From Nematostella vectensis (taxonomy: Eukaryota; Cnidaria; Anthozoa; Actiniaria; Edwardsiidae), in the NCBI RefSeq assembly GCF_932526225.1, contig NC_064046.1, positions 2,666,001 to 2,730,000 on the forward strand: a stretch of DNA of 64,000 nt, given 5' to 3'. The stretch's first letter is position 1, and every line of letters begins with the position of its first letter. This document shows positions 54,736 through 64,000 of this stretch, in pieces. Both the position numbers and the translations under genes were made by a program. The notes under the pieces were generated by a model, which saw only the letters and a program-made list of their open reading frames with translations, did not search any database and was not told the origin of the DNA.

Positions 54736-54806
54736 ATATACAGTTGATTGACAAATGGTTGTAGTCAACCGGCTTTACGACTAAGCGACAAGCCCGCATG
54801 TAAGGA
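54736..54806 (+). repeat. Left 70-bp terminal inverted repeat of a composite element
   Basis: Inverted match to 59228-59299. Shared blocks: TATACAGT, GATTGACAAA, GTCAACCGGCTT, ACGACTA and ACAAGCCCGCATG. Just inside, at 54824-54837 and 54881-54894, is a second small inverted pair, GCGCCTAGCTGCAT. Confidence 0.85.
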
Positions 54807-55754
54807 TGGGGAAAACCACTGAGGCGCCTAGCTGCATTTATTAGCCACCACATAACTTAGGCTTAGACACGGTGCCTTATATGCAGCTAGGCGCTTGTAA
54901 ATGCATGCAAAGCATTTACGAGTTATTGGAGGGACTTCTGTGTCACTCGATCGACAGATCGATCATCCGTAAACTTTTTGTGGTCTTTCTGTGCTTTCGC
55001 AACACAGCAATTTTTAGATCTTCCTGTAAACTTCCGGTGACCAACTTCCGGTTAAAGCTTAGTACTATAAAAGACCACCACGGTCATTACGTGATATAGC
55101 CATAAAGTATATATAAGCTAGTTTTGACAGAAAAGTCTTCGATGTGGTTTGAGCGCGCGCATGCGCCTTCGTCATGACGTCAATCGATCTTCTACGGTTC
55201 AGTCCAATTCAAGTTGTTAGTTTACAAAACAAGTAAAATGCTAGCAAAGCTTTTAATTATCCTTCTTTTAGTACTTGAAGATTCGCGTCTCTGGCTTTAC
55301 GCATTATTTGTTTAAATTTTTGCTGAAAGACTGATTTTGTGCTGAAAGAGCGAACTTTTAAAGTCAGAGAAACACAAGGGAAAAGCCTCTGTTAGCAGGG
55401 CCTTTCTTTGCAGGGTAATAAAAGAAAGCCTCTGTTTGCAGGTCAAGAAAAATAGTATGGACTTTCATAAGTTGTTTTTTCCATAATTCTTTTTTATAAA
55501 TTAAGTGCTAAATATCAAACAAAACTCGTTCAAACACGCTTATTCATCAAGAAACGATCAATAACGATTTTGCGAATTTCTAGAATGTTGACATGCTTAA
55601 AATACATATGACTGCAGCTTGATTAATTATGTCGGGTATTTAACTTCTGTTTCCGAAGAAAATAGGGCGATATTTGACATGCTAGCAAAAGCGGTTCGAA
55701 CGGTGAGATACCAATTAGGATAAAAACTAATTTTACTCAGAGGTTACTTCGGCA

Positions 55755-58628
55755 ATGCCTCCGTGGTATGGTGGTTCTGTCGCTCGTCTAAGACGTCAGA
55801 GACCGGAGGTCCGATCCTCACTTGTGACGTCTAATTTTTTTTCTTTACTTTTTATGATAATAATGAATAATCAAACTGTTCTTATAGTGTTTCATCACAT
55901 CGAAAAGAAAGGACATTGTTATGAATCGAAGCTGTGCCCTGATATTTCAACTTACTCCATCTTCTCTCAGAACTATTCAGTTTTTCGAAGGGACAGAAAT
56001 AAATTTGGAGGCGGTGTCTTTCAAGCCATAAAATCAGATCTAGTTTGTACCGAAGAGCCAGATTTTGAAGTTGATAACTGTGAAATCATTTGGACCTCCC
56101 TCAAGCTAGCAAACCGTAAATCAATATATATGTCATCTTATTATAGGCCACCAAACCAACCTTCTGATGCTATCGATAATCTGAATGAATCTATAAGACG
56201 AGTCTTCAACAAAGTTAAAAATTTCCCAAACATCATAATTGGAGGAGATTTTAATCTTGGAGACATTGAATGGAACTCAAGTGCCCCAACTCCAACAAAT
56301 CCAGCTACAGCTTCCTTACATCAAAAGTTCCTTCAAACCATTGATGATTTTTCTCTCTCGCAACATGTCAAAACTACCACAAGACCATCATCTGGTAAGA
56401 CTTTGGACCTGTTATTAACTACCTACCCGAATGTTATTGTTAATACCTCTACTGCTTCTGGCTTAAGTGATCATCTTGCTGTCATCTTTGAGGTTAACTT
56501 AAAGCCTTCTAGATCACTAAAACCTCCTCACAAGGTTTATCAATACAAGAAAGCCAACTTTCCTGATCTGTGTAAATTTATGTCAGACTCATCAACTACA
56601 TTCTTCTCGACAAATCCAGAAAAGAGAACAGTTGAAGAAAACTGGGTCCTGTTTAAAACCTCATTGTCTACTGGGATATCTCAGTTTATTCCACAAAAAT
56701 CTTCACGCCCAAAATATAAATTACCATGGATTAATACCAACATCAAAAGAGAAATGCGCAAGAAAGATCGTATGCATAAAAAAGCCATTAAGTCCAAAAA
56801 TCAACAACACTGGGAGGCTTTCAAGCGTCAGCGTAATCTGGTTTCAAAGCTCATCAAAGACTCCCATAATGATTATCTTAATAACATCATAGGCAATAGC
56901 TTAAAAGATAATCCCAAAAAGTTTTGGTCTTATGTAAGGAGTAGCAAATCAGAGTCTATTGGCATCCCGCCTTTAAAGAACAATGATTCCTCTGTTTCTG
57001 TGACAGACGCACATAAAGCTGAAACTCTTAATACTTTTTTCCATTCAGTATTTACACAAGAACAACTACCAACACCTGTTCTTGGAAATTCACCATATTC
57101 ATCAATTCCAGATCTTCACATTTCTGCTGAAGGAGTCTGTAAGCAATTATCTGAATTAAATCCCAAGAAGGCATGCGGGCCCGACGAAATTCCTGCAAAT
57201 GTTCTGAAAGAAGTTTCCCAATCAATATCACATTGGCTAGCATTCATTTTTCAACAATCTTTCGACTGCAACAAGATTCCATCTGATTGGTCAAATGCTT
57301 TAATCACAGCGATTCACAAGAAGGGTTTGAAATCTGAGCCAGCCAATTATCGACCCATTTCATTAACTTCTATTTGCTGTAAAATAATGGAACACATCAT
57401 TCTCAGCCATATGGCCAAACACTTGTCATCTCATAATATCCTTATCAACCAACAACATGGATTTAGGGAAAAATTTTCCTGTGAAACTCAACTAATCTCT
57501 GCAATTCATGACTGGGCAAAAACTATTAATTTTCGTGGCCAAACTGATGTTTTATTATTAGACTTCTCAAAGGCCTTTGATTCCGTCCCGCACCAACGAC
57601 TGCTCATTAAACTTGATTTTTATGGAATCAGAGGTAATATGCTCAATTGGATCAAAGCATTTGTATCAAACCGCAAACAAAGTGTTTCAGTCAATGGTAC
57701 TGTTTCTTCATCCAAGTCTGTAGTGTCTGGCGTGCCTCAGGGCTCTGTTTTGGGCCCAGTGTTATTCCTATTGTTTATTAATGACATTTCAACATCTATA
57801 CAATCTAACCTTCGTCTATTCGCAGACGACTGTGTATTATATAGAGAGGTAGCTTCATTACAGGACTGTCAAGCTTTACAACAAGACCTCGATCGTTTAT
57901 CTGTGTGGTCAAAAACTTGGCAACTTAAATTCAATGTTTCTAAATGTTATCATTTAGGAATTACTCGAAAGAAAATACCTGTTAAGTTTACTTACTCCAT
58001 GGATGGAAAATGTATAACCCAAGCATCTTCTACCCCCTACTTAGGAGTAACCATCGCTGATAATTTATCATGGAACGAACACTGTGATAACATCTGCAAA
58101 AAGGCAAATTCTACCCTTGGCCTTTTGAAACGCATTCTATCTGGTTGTTCTCCTGAAGTAAAGGACTCTGCCTATAGAACACTTGTTCGTCCTAAATTAG
58201 AATATGCCACCAGTGCATGGAATCCATATACACAATGTAATATAAACAAGATTGAGATGATTCAACGACGTGCAGTAAGATTTGTTTTCAATGATTACTC
58301 ACGCTATAGTAGTGTTTCTCCTATGATCAACTCACTAGGATGGGAATCCTTGGAACAACGTAGGCAATTAAATCAAGCACATATGTTCTATAAAATCTAC
58401 AATGGCCTTGTTGGTATATCTTTTCCACCCGAAGTAACACCTATCACAAGAGTCTCAAGACAACCCAACTGCGCGCCCTTCCATCAACTTGTAACATTGA
58501 ATGACACTTATAAATATTCATTTTACCCAAGAACTATAAGAACTTGGAACAGTATAAATTTATCTACAATCCCAGATTCGTTAGCTAAGTTCAAGGACAG
58601 TTTATTATTAAAAGTCCAAACCAATTAA
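55755..58628 (+). CDS. 5'-truncated LINE (Jockey/CR1-type) endonuclease-reverse transcriptase
   Basis: Open frame of 957 codons. Element sequence is recognisable only from about 55923, within the AP-endonuclease: FSQNYSVFRRDRNKFGGGV, YYRPP and GGDFNLGDIEWN, then LLTTYPN and SDHLAV. The N-terminal third of the nuclease is missing, so this copy is 5'-truncated and the first 50 or so codons are chance extension. RT motifs are intact: LLLDFSKAFDSVPHQ (A), SGVPQGSVLGPVLF (B) and FADDCVLY (C), then a C-terminal IQRRAVRFVFNDY segment. The 3' tail is a short ATTAAAG repeat (59094-59116), as in CR1/L2-like elements. Without a full nuclease the copy should not move on its own. Confidence 0.93.
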   Translation: MPPWYGGSVARLRRQRPEVRSSLVTSNFFSLLFMIIMNNQTVLIVFHHIEKKGHCYESKLCPDISTYSIFSQNYSVFRRDRNKFGGGVFQAIKSDLVCTEEPDFEVDNCEIIWTSLKLANRKSIYMSSYYRPPNQPSDAIDNLNESIRRVFNKVKNFPNIIIGGDFNLGDIEWNSSAPTPTNPATASLHQKFLQTIDDFSLSQHVKTTTRPSSGKTLDLLLTTYPNVIVNTSTASGLSDHLAVIFEVNLKPSRSLKPPHKVYQYKKANFPDLCKFMSDSSTTFFSTNPEKRTVEENWVLFKTSLSTGISQFIPQKSSRPKYKLPWINTNIKREMRKKDRMHKKAIKSKNQQHWEAFKRQRNLVSKLIKDSHNDYLNNIIGNSLKDNPKKFWSYVRSSKSESIGIPPLKNNDSSVSVTDAHKAETLNTFFHSVFTQEQLPTPVLGNSPYSSIPDLHISAEGVCKQLSELNPKKACGPDEIPANVLKEVSQSISHWLAFIFQQSFDCNKIPSDWSNALITAIHKKGLKSEPANYRPISLTSICCKIMEHIILSHMAKHLSSHNILINQQHGFREKFSCETQLISAIHDWAKTINFRGQTDVLLLDFSKAFDSVPHQRLLIKLDFYGIRGNMLNWIKAFVSNRKQSVSVNGTVSSSKSVVSGVPQGSVLGPVLFLLFINDISTSIQSNLRLFADDCVLYREVASLQDCQALQQDLDRLSVWSKTWQLKFNVSKCYHLGITRKKIPVKFTYSMDGKCITQASSTPYLGVTIADNLSWNEHCDNICKKANSTLGLLKRILSGCSPEVKDSAYRTLVRPKLEYATSAWNPYTQCNINKIEMIQRRAVRFVFNDYSRYSSVSPMINSLGWESLEQRRQLNQAHMFYKIYNGLVGISFPPEVTPITRVSRQPNCAPFHQLVTLNDTYKYSFYPRTIRTWNSINLSTIPDSLAKFKDSLLLKVQTN
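55760..55835 (+). other. Possible tRNA-like remnant
   Basis: TGGTGGTTCTGTCGCTCGTC and GGAGGTCCGATCCTC resemble A and B boxes of a tRNA-derived element, about 30 bp apart. I cannot fold a convincing cloverleaf. Confidence 0.25.
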
Positions 58629-59227
58629 TAATACCTATTGATATATATATGCATGAAAAGATATATTTATTTTTATTTAACATTTACATTAACAATTAAC
58701 ATATTTTTTACTAGTTTCTGATCTTTAGGGTGCATGCCATGGATGCATGGAGCGGCTGCCAAACTAGCGGGAGTTGGCTCAGGGGTGAGGCAAAGATTCT
58801 TTGTTTCGCGCCTGGGTTGATTCTTGTTGGTTGGCTGTTTCATGCATTTATGGCATTCACTCTATCGATGATAATTTTAATTTCATGTATATATAATTAA
58901 TTATTTAATTTTATCAAATATCTAATTTCAATAATTTTCAAGTAATATATATTTATGCTTCATTTTAAATTTAACCTAAATTATTTCTCCGATGGCCGAT
59001 AATTATTATTATTATATTTTTCTTTTGTATTTACATATTGTATTTTCTTTTTCAACTCCTAGTATAGTCTTAACTGTTTTTTAGGAGTATAACTATTAAA
59101 GATTAAAGATTAAAGATACTCCCAGCATCTTGGATGTGTTCATCCTTTGTTCAAAATTCATCCTGTATATGTTTTTTTTTTTTTTTTGCTCACAAGAAAA
59201 TAACTAGAGAAACAAATTTGCATTCAC

Positions 59228-59299
59228 CTTGCATGCGGGCTTGTTGCATAGTCGTGAAGCCGGTTGACAACAACCTTTTGTCAATCGACTGTATATTGT
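59228..59299 (-). repeat. Right 70-bp terminal inverted repeat of a composite element
   Basis: About 85 percent alike to 54736-54806 by eye. The 59117-59227 stretch between the LINE tail and this repeat should belong to the outer DNA element. Confidence 0.85.
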
Positions 59300-60438
59300 A
59301 TGGAAACAGTATAACAATTCTTCAATAAGAAACTCAAGTGTTTAGAATGCGTACTTGTGCACACCTCTGCCACTGAAAAGAGGGTCATTCCTTTTTGAAG
59401 GACTCGAATTCTTTTTTTTTTTCCATTTGAAACAAGGAACTATTGAGCTATATAATACAATTAAATTGACCACCAACCTCGTTTCCAGGGCCTTCTGGGT
59501 AACTATCAAAATCGTGTCAATAGATGACTTGCGCTAAGAGATCACGCGACCCTCTGGGTGGCGATTCAAAACAAAATAATCATACTAAAAAACAGAAATG
59601 ACTGCTGCATCTATGCCAGAGAACGACGGTAAAATAAAATCTTTAAATGAAACTAAAACTTTTCTGAAAAAAAAGAATTCGTTTTTTTTTTCGTAAGCGC
59701 CGAGAGTAAACCAGCCTCACTGGGACAGCATCCCACTGGGGCTGGCTTACTTCTAGAGGAGGCCTAGGCCCGAGTACAAACTGACCTCTCCAGGGTAGGG
59801 ACGTGAGAGATTGCTACCCACTAATATCGCAGGTGCTGAACCAAAGACAACATATTGTCGAACAAAATAACGACTTTAGACCAAATTTGCTGCGTTATAC
59901 CAACTAGAGGACCATTACAACGTAAGTTAATACGGTAAGGAAAACTCACTTTATAAAATTTGATTTAAACATATGTTAGAATAGTATATTTATAGCAGAG
60001 AAGGTATGTTTTGAAAGCGCCATTTTGGTTGGTTGTTTCTCGTCGAACGATCCTAAACAAATGTGGAAGTCTGTGCGAATTGTCACAAATAAAAATCGGT
60101 TTCCTTTTATCCGTCTCTATTGACACTTAATATTTATACTTTACAATCACTGAAAAACTATGGCAATCGTCTGTTTTCTAATCGGTATGTACAACTATGA
60201 ATTTCTTTCATGATGGCGCAAACGACGAAAACGAACAAACTTCATAGCGTAAAGTAGAAACAAAGTTCACTTCGATGAGGCGATTCTGACTTTTTGGGGG
60301 TTTTATTGTCTTGCAGATTGTAATATGTAACAGTGGAGTGTAGATTCATGATGCCGACATGGCCACGAATAAGATCGTGTTTACAACATCCTGTACACTT
60401 ATAACCTGATAACTTAAAATTCACGATAAACCGGAAAA
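59300..60438. other. Upstream region of the PPxY membrane-protein gene
   Basis: No gene supported. Promoter expected before 60439; no TATA box is obvious. Two T tracts (59410-59421 and 59681-59690). Confidence 0.4.
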
Positions 60439-61860
60439 CATGGATCTTCTATTTTATGTGTAAGTATTTTATCGATTTACAATACTAGAGAATGATTGAA
60501 GCATCAATATTTATTTTGTTATATCATTTCATTCCTTCTATTTTGCCATTGTTGTTTTTCAGTCTATTCTTCCAAAAGCGGAGCTATTCTCTTTTAAGTT
60601 AAAATGGAAATCAATTATAATAGACTGCTTCTAGTTCGTTAACTACTCTATATGCCCTTACATTATTTTTAAGTCAATACTCCTATGGATACCACAAATG
60701 ATAGTGTCCAAGAAAAAAGTAGTAGGAAGGTTTATAGTAGAAAAAATACATTTATTGAGTACTGCATGGCTGTTTGGCTGAAGTATAGTTGAAAATGTTG
60801 TAGGTTATGTAATAATGTTTTTCGCAAACACTTGTCATACGATAGGTTGTGATGTCACTAGTATTGTGTACTCAGTGTAGGAGAGTGTACAAATGTGCTT
60901 TCCTTGAATCATAAAAAAAGTATAAACTATAAGGCATTCAAATGAGTTCCAATGCAAATACTACTTATATCAACACCATGGGCAAGTCTGTCATCACTAT
61001 CCCCTATGTACATAGATGCAAAAATATAATCTTTATTGCCTAAATATATATTCAGATCTATTTTTCTTCAATGAAGAATTTTATACTGTATTTTTGTTTG
61101 CATAGATTATAAGTGCTGTTTATGGGTTTTTATATTCGTTTGATATTAAAAAGCTGTTGTACAAGTTTTTGAAGGCAGAAATATCCTTGATTGCTCTTTA
61201 ATGCTTTATGCATACCTAATTATAATTCATTTTTTTCTTCAGGATCCTTATTGTGGTGATAGTTTTGAAGATTGTGTTTTGGATATTTTATTTTTATGCA
61301 AGAAACAGAAGACGACAACAGATGTTGCTGCTTAGAAATGGTGTTGAGCAGGTATGGTTGATGCATTCCACAAGTTCTACTCTGCAAAAACTCTGTGAGC
61401 TCTTAGCAGCTTCCATATGGGGTTTACTTTGGTTCTAGGGTTTTGAAACTTTCAGAAGGAGTACCGACAAAACTGTTATTATTGCCCTAACAGTTGAGTT
61501 GTGCTGTGCATTCCTACCATGAAGCATTTCTAACATGATCATCTGTTTCAGTATTGTAAAAGTCAAGTATTATGTTATGGTTTTTTAATTAACTTTTCTG
61601 ATCATGTTTTCCAGGTTCCGGATGGAACACGGCAATACGAAGAGCATCCAGCAGTTCCTCAGCCAGCATACATGTTTACCCAATACCCCTTTGGACCAGA
61701 TATGCCGGCGACATTCCAGATCCCACCAGAGTACACTGTGGAAGATCCAATAAAGATTGACCAGCCCCCTCCCCCATATATGGACACAATAACTGTAGAG
61801 CCGTCCACACACATTGATGTCAGTGACACCGAAAGGCTTGTGGATAATCAAGAGAATTGA
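60439..61860 (+). CDS. Small single-pass membrane protein with a PPxY motif
   Basis: Three exons, 60439-60458, 61243-61351 and 61615-61860, GT-AG and in phase, 124 residues. The ATG exon has only 20 coding bases (MDLLFYV). A very hydrophobic segment follows (ILIVVIVLKIVFWIFYFYA), then the stop-transfer cluster RNRRRQQ, so the tail should be cytosolic. The tail is Pro/Tyr-rich (AYMFTQYPFGPDMPATFQIP) and holds QPPPPYMDT, a PPxY site of the kind bound by WW domains of NEDD4-type ubiquitin ligases. It ends DTERLVDNQEN. The layout resembles WBP1/VOPP1-type adaptors, but I do not recognise an orthologue. The body lacks the cysteine-rich ectodomain of those families. Confidence 0.75.
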
Positions 61861-64000
61861 TCCAGGTGCTGGGTATAGCTGTATGGGAGTGGTTTTTATT
61901 GGATGGAAAACACACATTACACAGCATGTTGGACAGCATTAAAATGTGTTCCCATAGTCTCTTCAACTGGAAATAGACATCATCATAGTCTATTTGTGAC
62001 CACAGACACCATCAAGGTGTCTTCAAGATATTAAAATAGATAGTTATTTTCCTGAGATGGCCTTGGCTGTTTCAAATTTTTTTTTAACTCTGTTGAGTGT
62101 TACTATTAGGGACAAAACTGCCTACTGTGGCTGCTAACGGCTGAATAGTTAACTCAAGTTATAGCCGATTTTGATGTATCACAATTTTTTTTTGGCTTTT
62201 GGGATTTTCTGTTCTGTCAGTAAAACCATTCTGAGCCAATCAGAGTCTCATTTTGTGCACTTTCCTGGCTTCCCTCTGGATAAAAACCATAAGTGTTGAA
62301 ACAGAAAGCCAGTCCACTGCACTAGGCAAGAGATGCCAAGAATCTGACTGGCCGAACAGAAAATCCCAAAAGACAAAAACAAATAGATGTTTTGAAAATG
62401 AGGCATCGCGATACATCGAAATTGGCTATAACATGGGTTAACATAAAAAAAATACTTTTCAATCAGCTACACCCTAGAAAATGTAAATACTAATTGTATA
62501 TAGTAGCAAATCACATTGGATGGTAAGAAACTCCATAGTTCCTCTATTGCCATGTTTTTTTATCAAAATAGTCAGTGTTCAGCTATTGCAAATGAGCACA
62601 CAGTCATTGCAAACCAAGCACTGGTCAAAGCCTACTTAGAAAATGTTTTTGAGCTGGGTACAATACATAGTACCTGTCATTTTTTTCTTACCACTGTTCA
62701 GATCATGAAATAGGGTATTGTGTAAGTTTTGAATAGAGAGTAATAACTGGGATTTTATTTTTCCAAAATAGCAATCATAAATTCAAAAGTAATATTTCAC
62801 AGTAGGTATTTCAAACATGGTTGCAAAATGTTTTTTTTATCGCTGCTTAAAATGATGCACTAATGGTTTTTAACCATTTTCTTCTGTAATTATAGGGTCT
62901 TTTCCCTTGTCCTAACTTCCCTCTGTCCACTACTATCACTGGTGGGTATAGGATTTTATGCTGTTATTTTTTTTTATATAACAGATACTTCCATAAGAAT
63001 GCAATTCCAATCCTGACGTATGTCCACAAAGGTTATAAACTGTATTATCTGAACTTGATCGATCTTTACATCATTAGCAAGTATAACCCTATTTTAGTTT
63101 GACATTGGTGTAGGTAAAATTTTGCATACAAAGATCCTTAAGATGCACTAAATGTTTCTTTGGGTGCCAATAAAAGGCTGACAAATAAGTTGTTGTTGTT
63201 GCAGATTTTGGAAATACGGCAGATCACGGATCTGTTGACAATTTGGGCACAGATTTCGGATTTTGACTGCTTTGACAGTCCAATTTCGGATTTTAAATGA
63301 ATTTCAATCGATGCTATTGTTTATCTGTCAAACCATGCGGACCTAAAAATATCTGCGGATCCACGGATTTGCCCCGAAAATGTTGCGGATCGGCGGATTT
63401 ACGTACCCCTATTCACCCCCCCCCCTCCCTTCATGTCTTACCCAGTGGCAGGGGGTGGCTCTGCGAGCTAAGTGCAACCATCTTTGTGCAAAATAATGTT
63501 GGTCCTTATAAGTAACAGCCAATTGGATCGACCTTTAAAAAAATAGTTAGATGTTAATGCTTGGACCATTATTTGAAGCCAGCATGTGGATATATTGGTG
63601 GCCTGCAGTCTGCCTTAAACATTATGCATTCATAGTAAGGGAGCGACCATTAATTACTGGGGGGGGGTGTGGAAAATGTGTAGGGTGGTCTACGGGCACA
63701 TATTTAGGGGGGTCACATTTTTTTGGTCTGCCATTAAAGAGGGTGTAACATTTTTTGGGCGTCGAATTTATGTCTGGTTAATATAATACTGAGCAAGAGA
63801 GTCATTGTTGAAATGAAAGTTTTATTCAGTTCACAATGTTTCCAAAAAAAAATTGAAACTGCAAGTGTCTCATATCCTCTTTTCTCCACAAGCACCCCCA
63901 CCCCCCCCCCCCCCCCCCCACAACGTCGTTGAAAAAAGGGACATGTCTAGAGAAAAACGTATATGGGGTCAAGACAGGGGCTTATAAGTAGGGGCAATCA
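61861..64000. other. 3' UTR and downstream DNA, no further gene seen
   Basis: Contains a MITE at 62149-62442. At 63200-63400 the words CGGATTT and GCGGATC recur (decayed repeat). G and C tracts at 63660-63667 and 63900-63919 are typical of repeat ends here. Confidence 0.45.
62149..62442. mobile_element. MITE, family D, in the 3' UTR region
   Basis: Inverted ends: GTTAACTCAAGTTATAGCC and the complement of GGCTATAACATGGGTTAAC, continuing through GATGTATC and TTTTGGGATTTTCTGTTC on both sides. Arms are about 75 bp. Confidence 0.8.

Noticed and set aside
55755..55922. First 50 or so codons of the LINE frame
   Set aside because: No endonuclease similarity; looks like chance open frame upstream of the truncation point.

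Overview
This is nuclear DNA from an animal, most likely an anthozoan cnidarian such as a sea anemone (Nematostella-like). That placement is inference: genes are split by short GT-AG introns with animal-type exon junctions, the proteins sit close to vertebrate orthologues, and the sequence is crowded with small inverted-repeat elements, a Penelope-like retroelement and a non-LTR retroelement. No bacterial gene organisation is visible. All exon boundaries were placed by hand from splice signals, reading phase and remembered family features. Layout: (1) 97-7636, minus, most of a mitochondrial FAD-dependent oxidoreductase of the PDPR/SARDH/DMGDH family; its 3' end runs off the left edge. (2) 8903-10376, a DNA element with 60-bp terminal inverted repeats. 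(3) 11349-14068, a near-intact Penelope-like retroelement (RT plus GIY-YIG) between two identical 230-bp repeats, each with a hammerhead ribozyme. (4) 15676-18797, minus, a complete four-exon plasmanylethanolamine desaturase (PEDS1). (5) 20775-21341, plus, a broken secreted phospholipase A2. (6) about 22699-26908, minus, a secreted Frizzled-type cysteine-rich-domain gene, partly resolved. (7) 28829-29958, two minisatellites. (8) 30814-33621, minus, a complete six-exon mitochondrial ribosome recycling factor (MRRF). (9) 36947-39049, plus, a FoxO-like forkhead locus that looks damaged. (10) 39611-40445, a small inverted-repeat element and a GC-rich 45-bp minisatellite. (11) 40706-44308, minus, an eight-exon Schlafen-type AlbA_2 gene, head to head with (12) 44973-53107, plus, a complete casein kinase II alpha gene. 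(13) 54736-59299, 70-bp inverted repeats enclosing a 5'-truncated LINE. (14) 60439-61860, plus, a three-exon small membrane protein with a PPxY motif. The genes do not form a pathway. The strongest novelty candidate is a pair of tandem, same-length (106 nt), same-phase exons in the casein kinase II alpha gene, separated by only 36 nt. Using both would shift the frame, so they should be mutually exclusive, giving two kinases that differ near the end of the C-lobe. Other points of interest are the two hammerhead ribozymes, a minisatellite that has multiplied a 3' splice site, a forkhead domain without a recognisable recognition helix, and a TTAA-flanked MITE family with seven copies.
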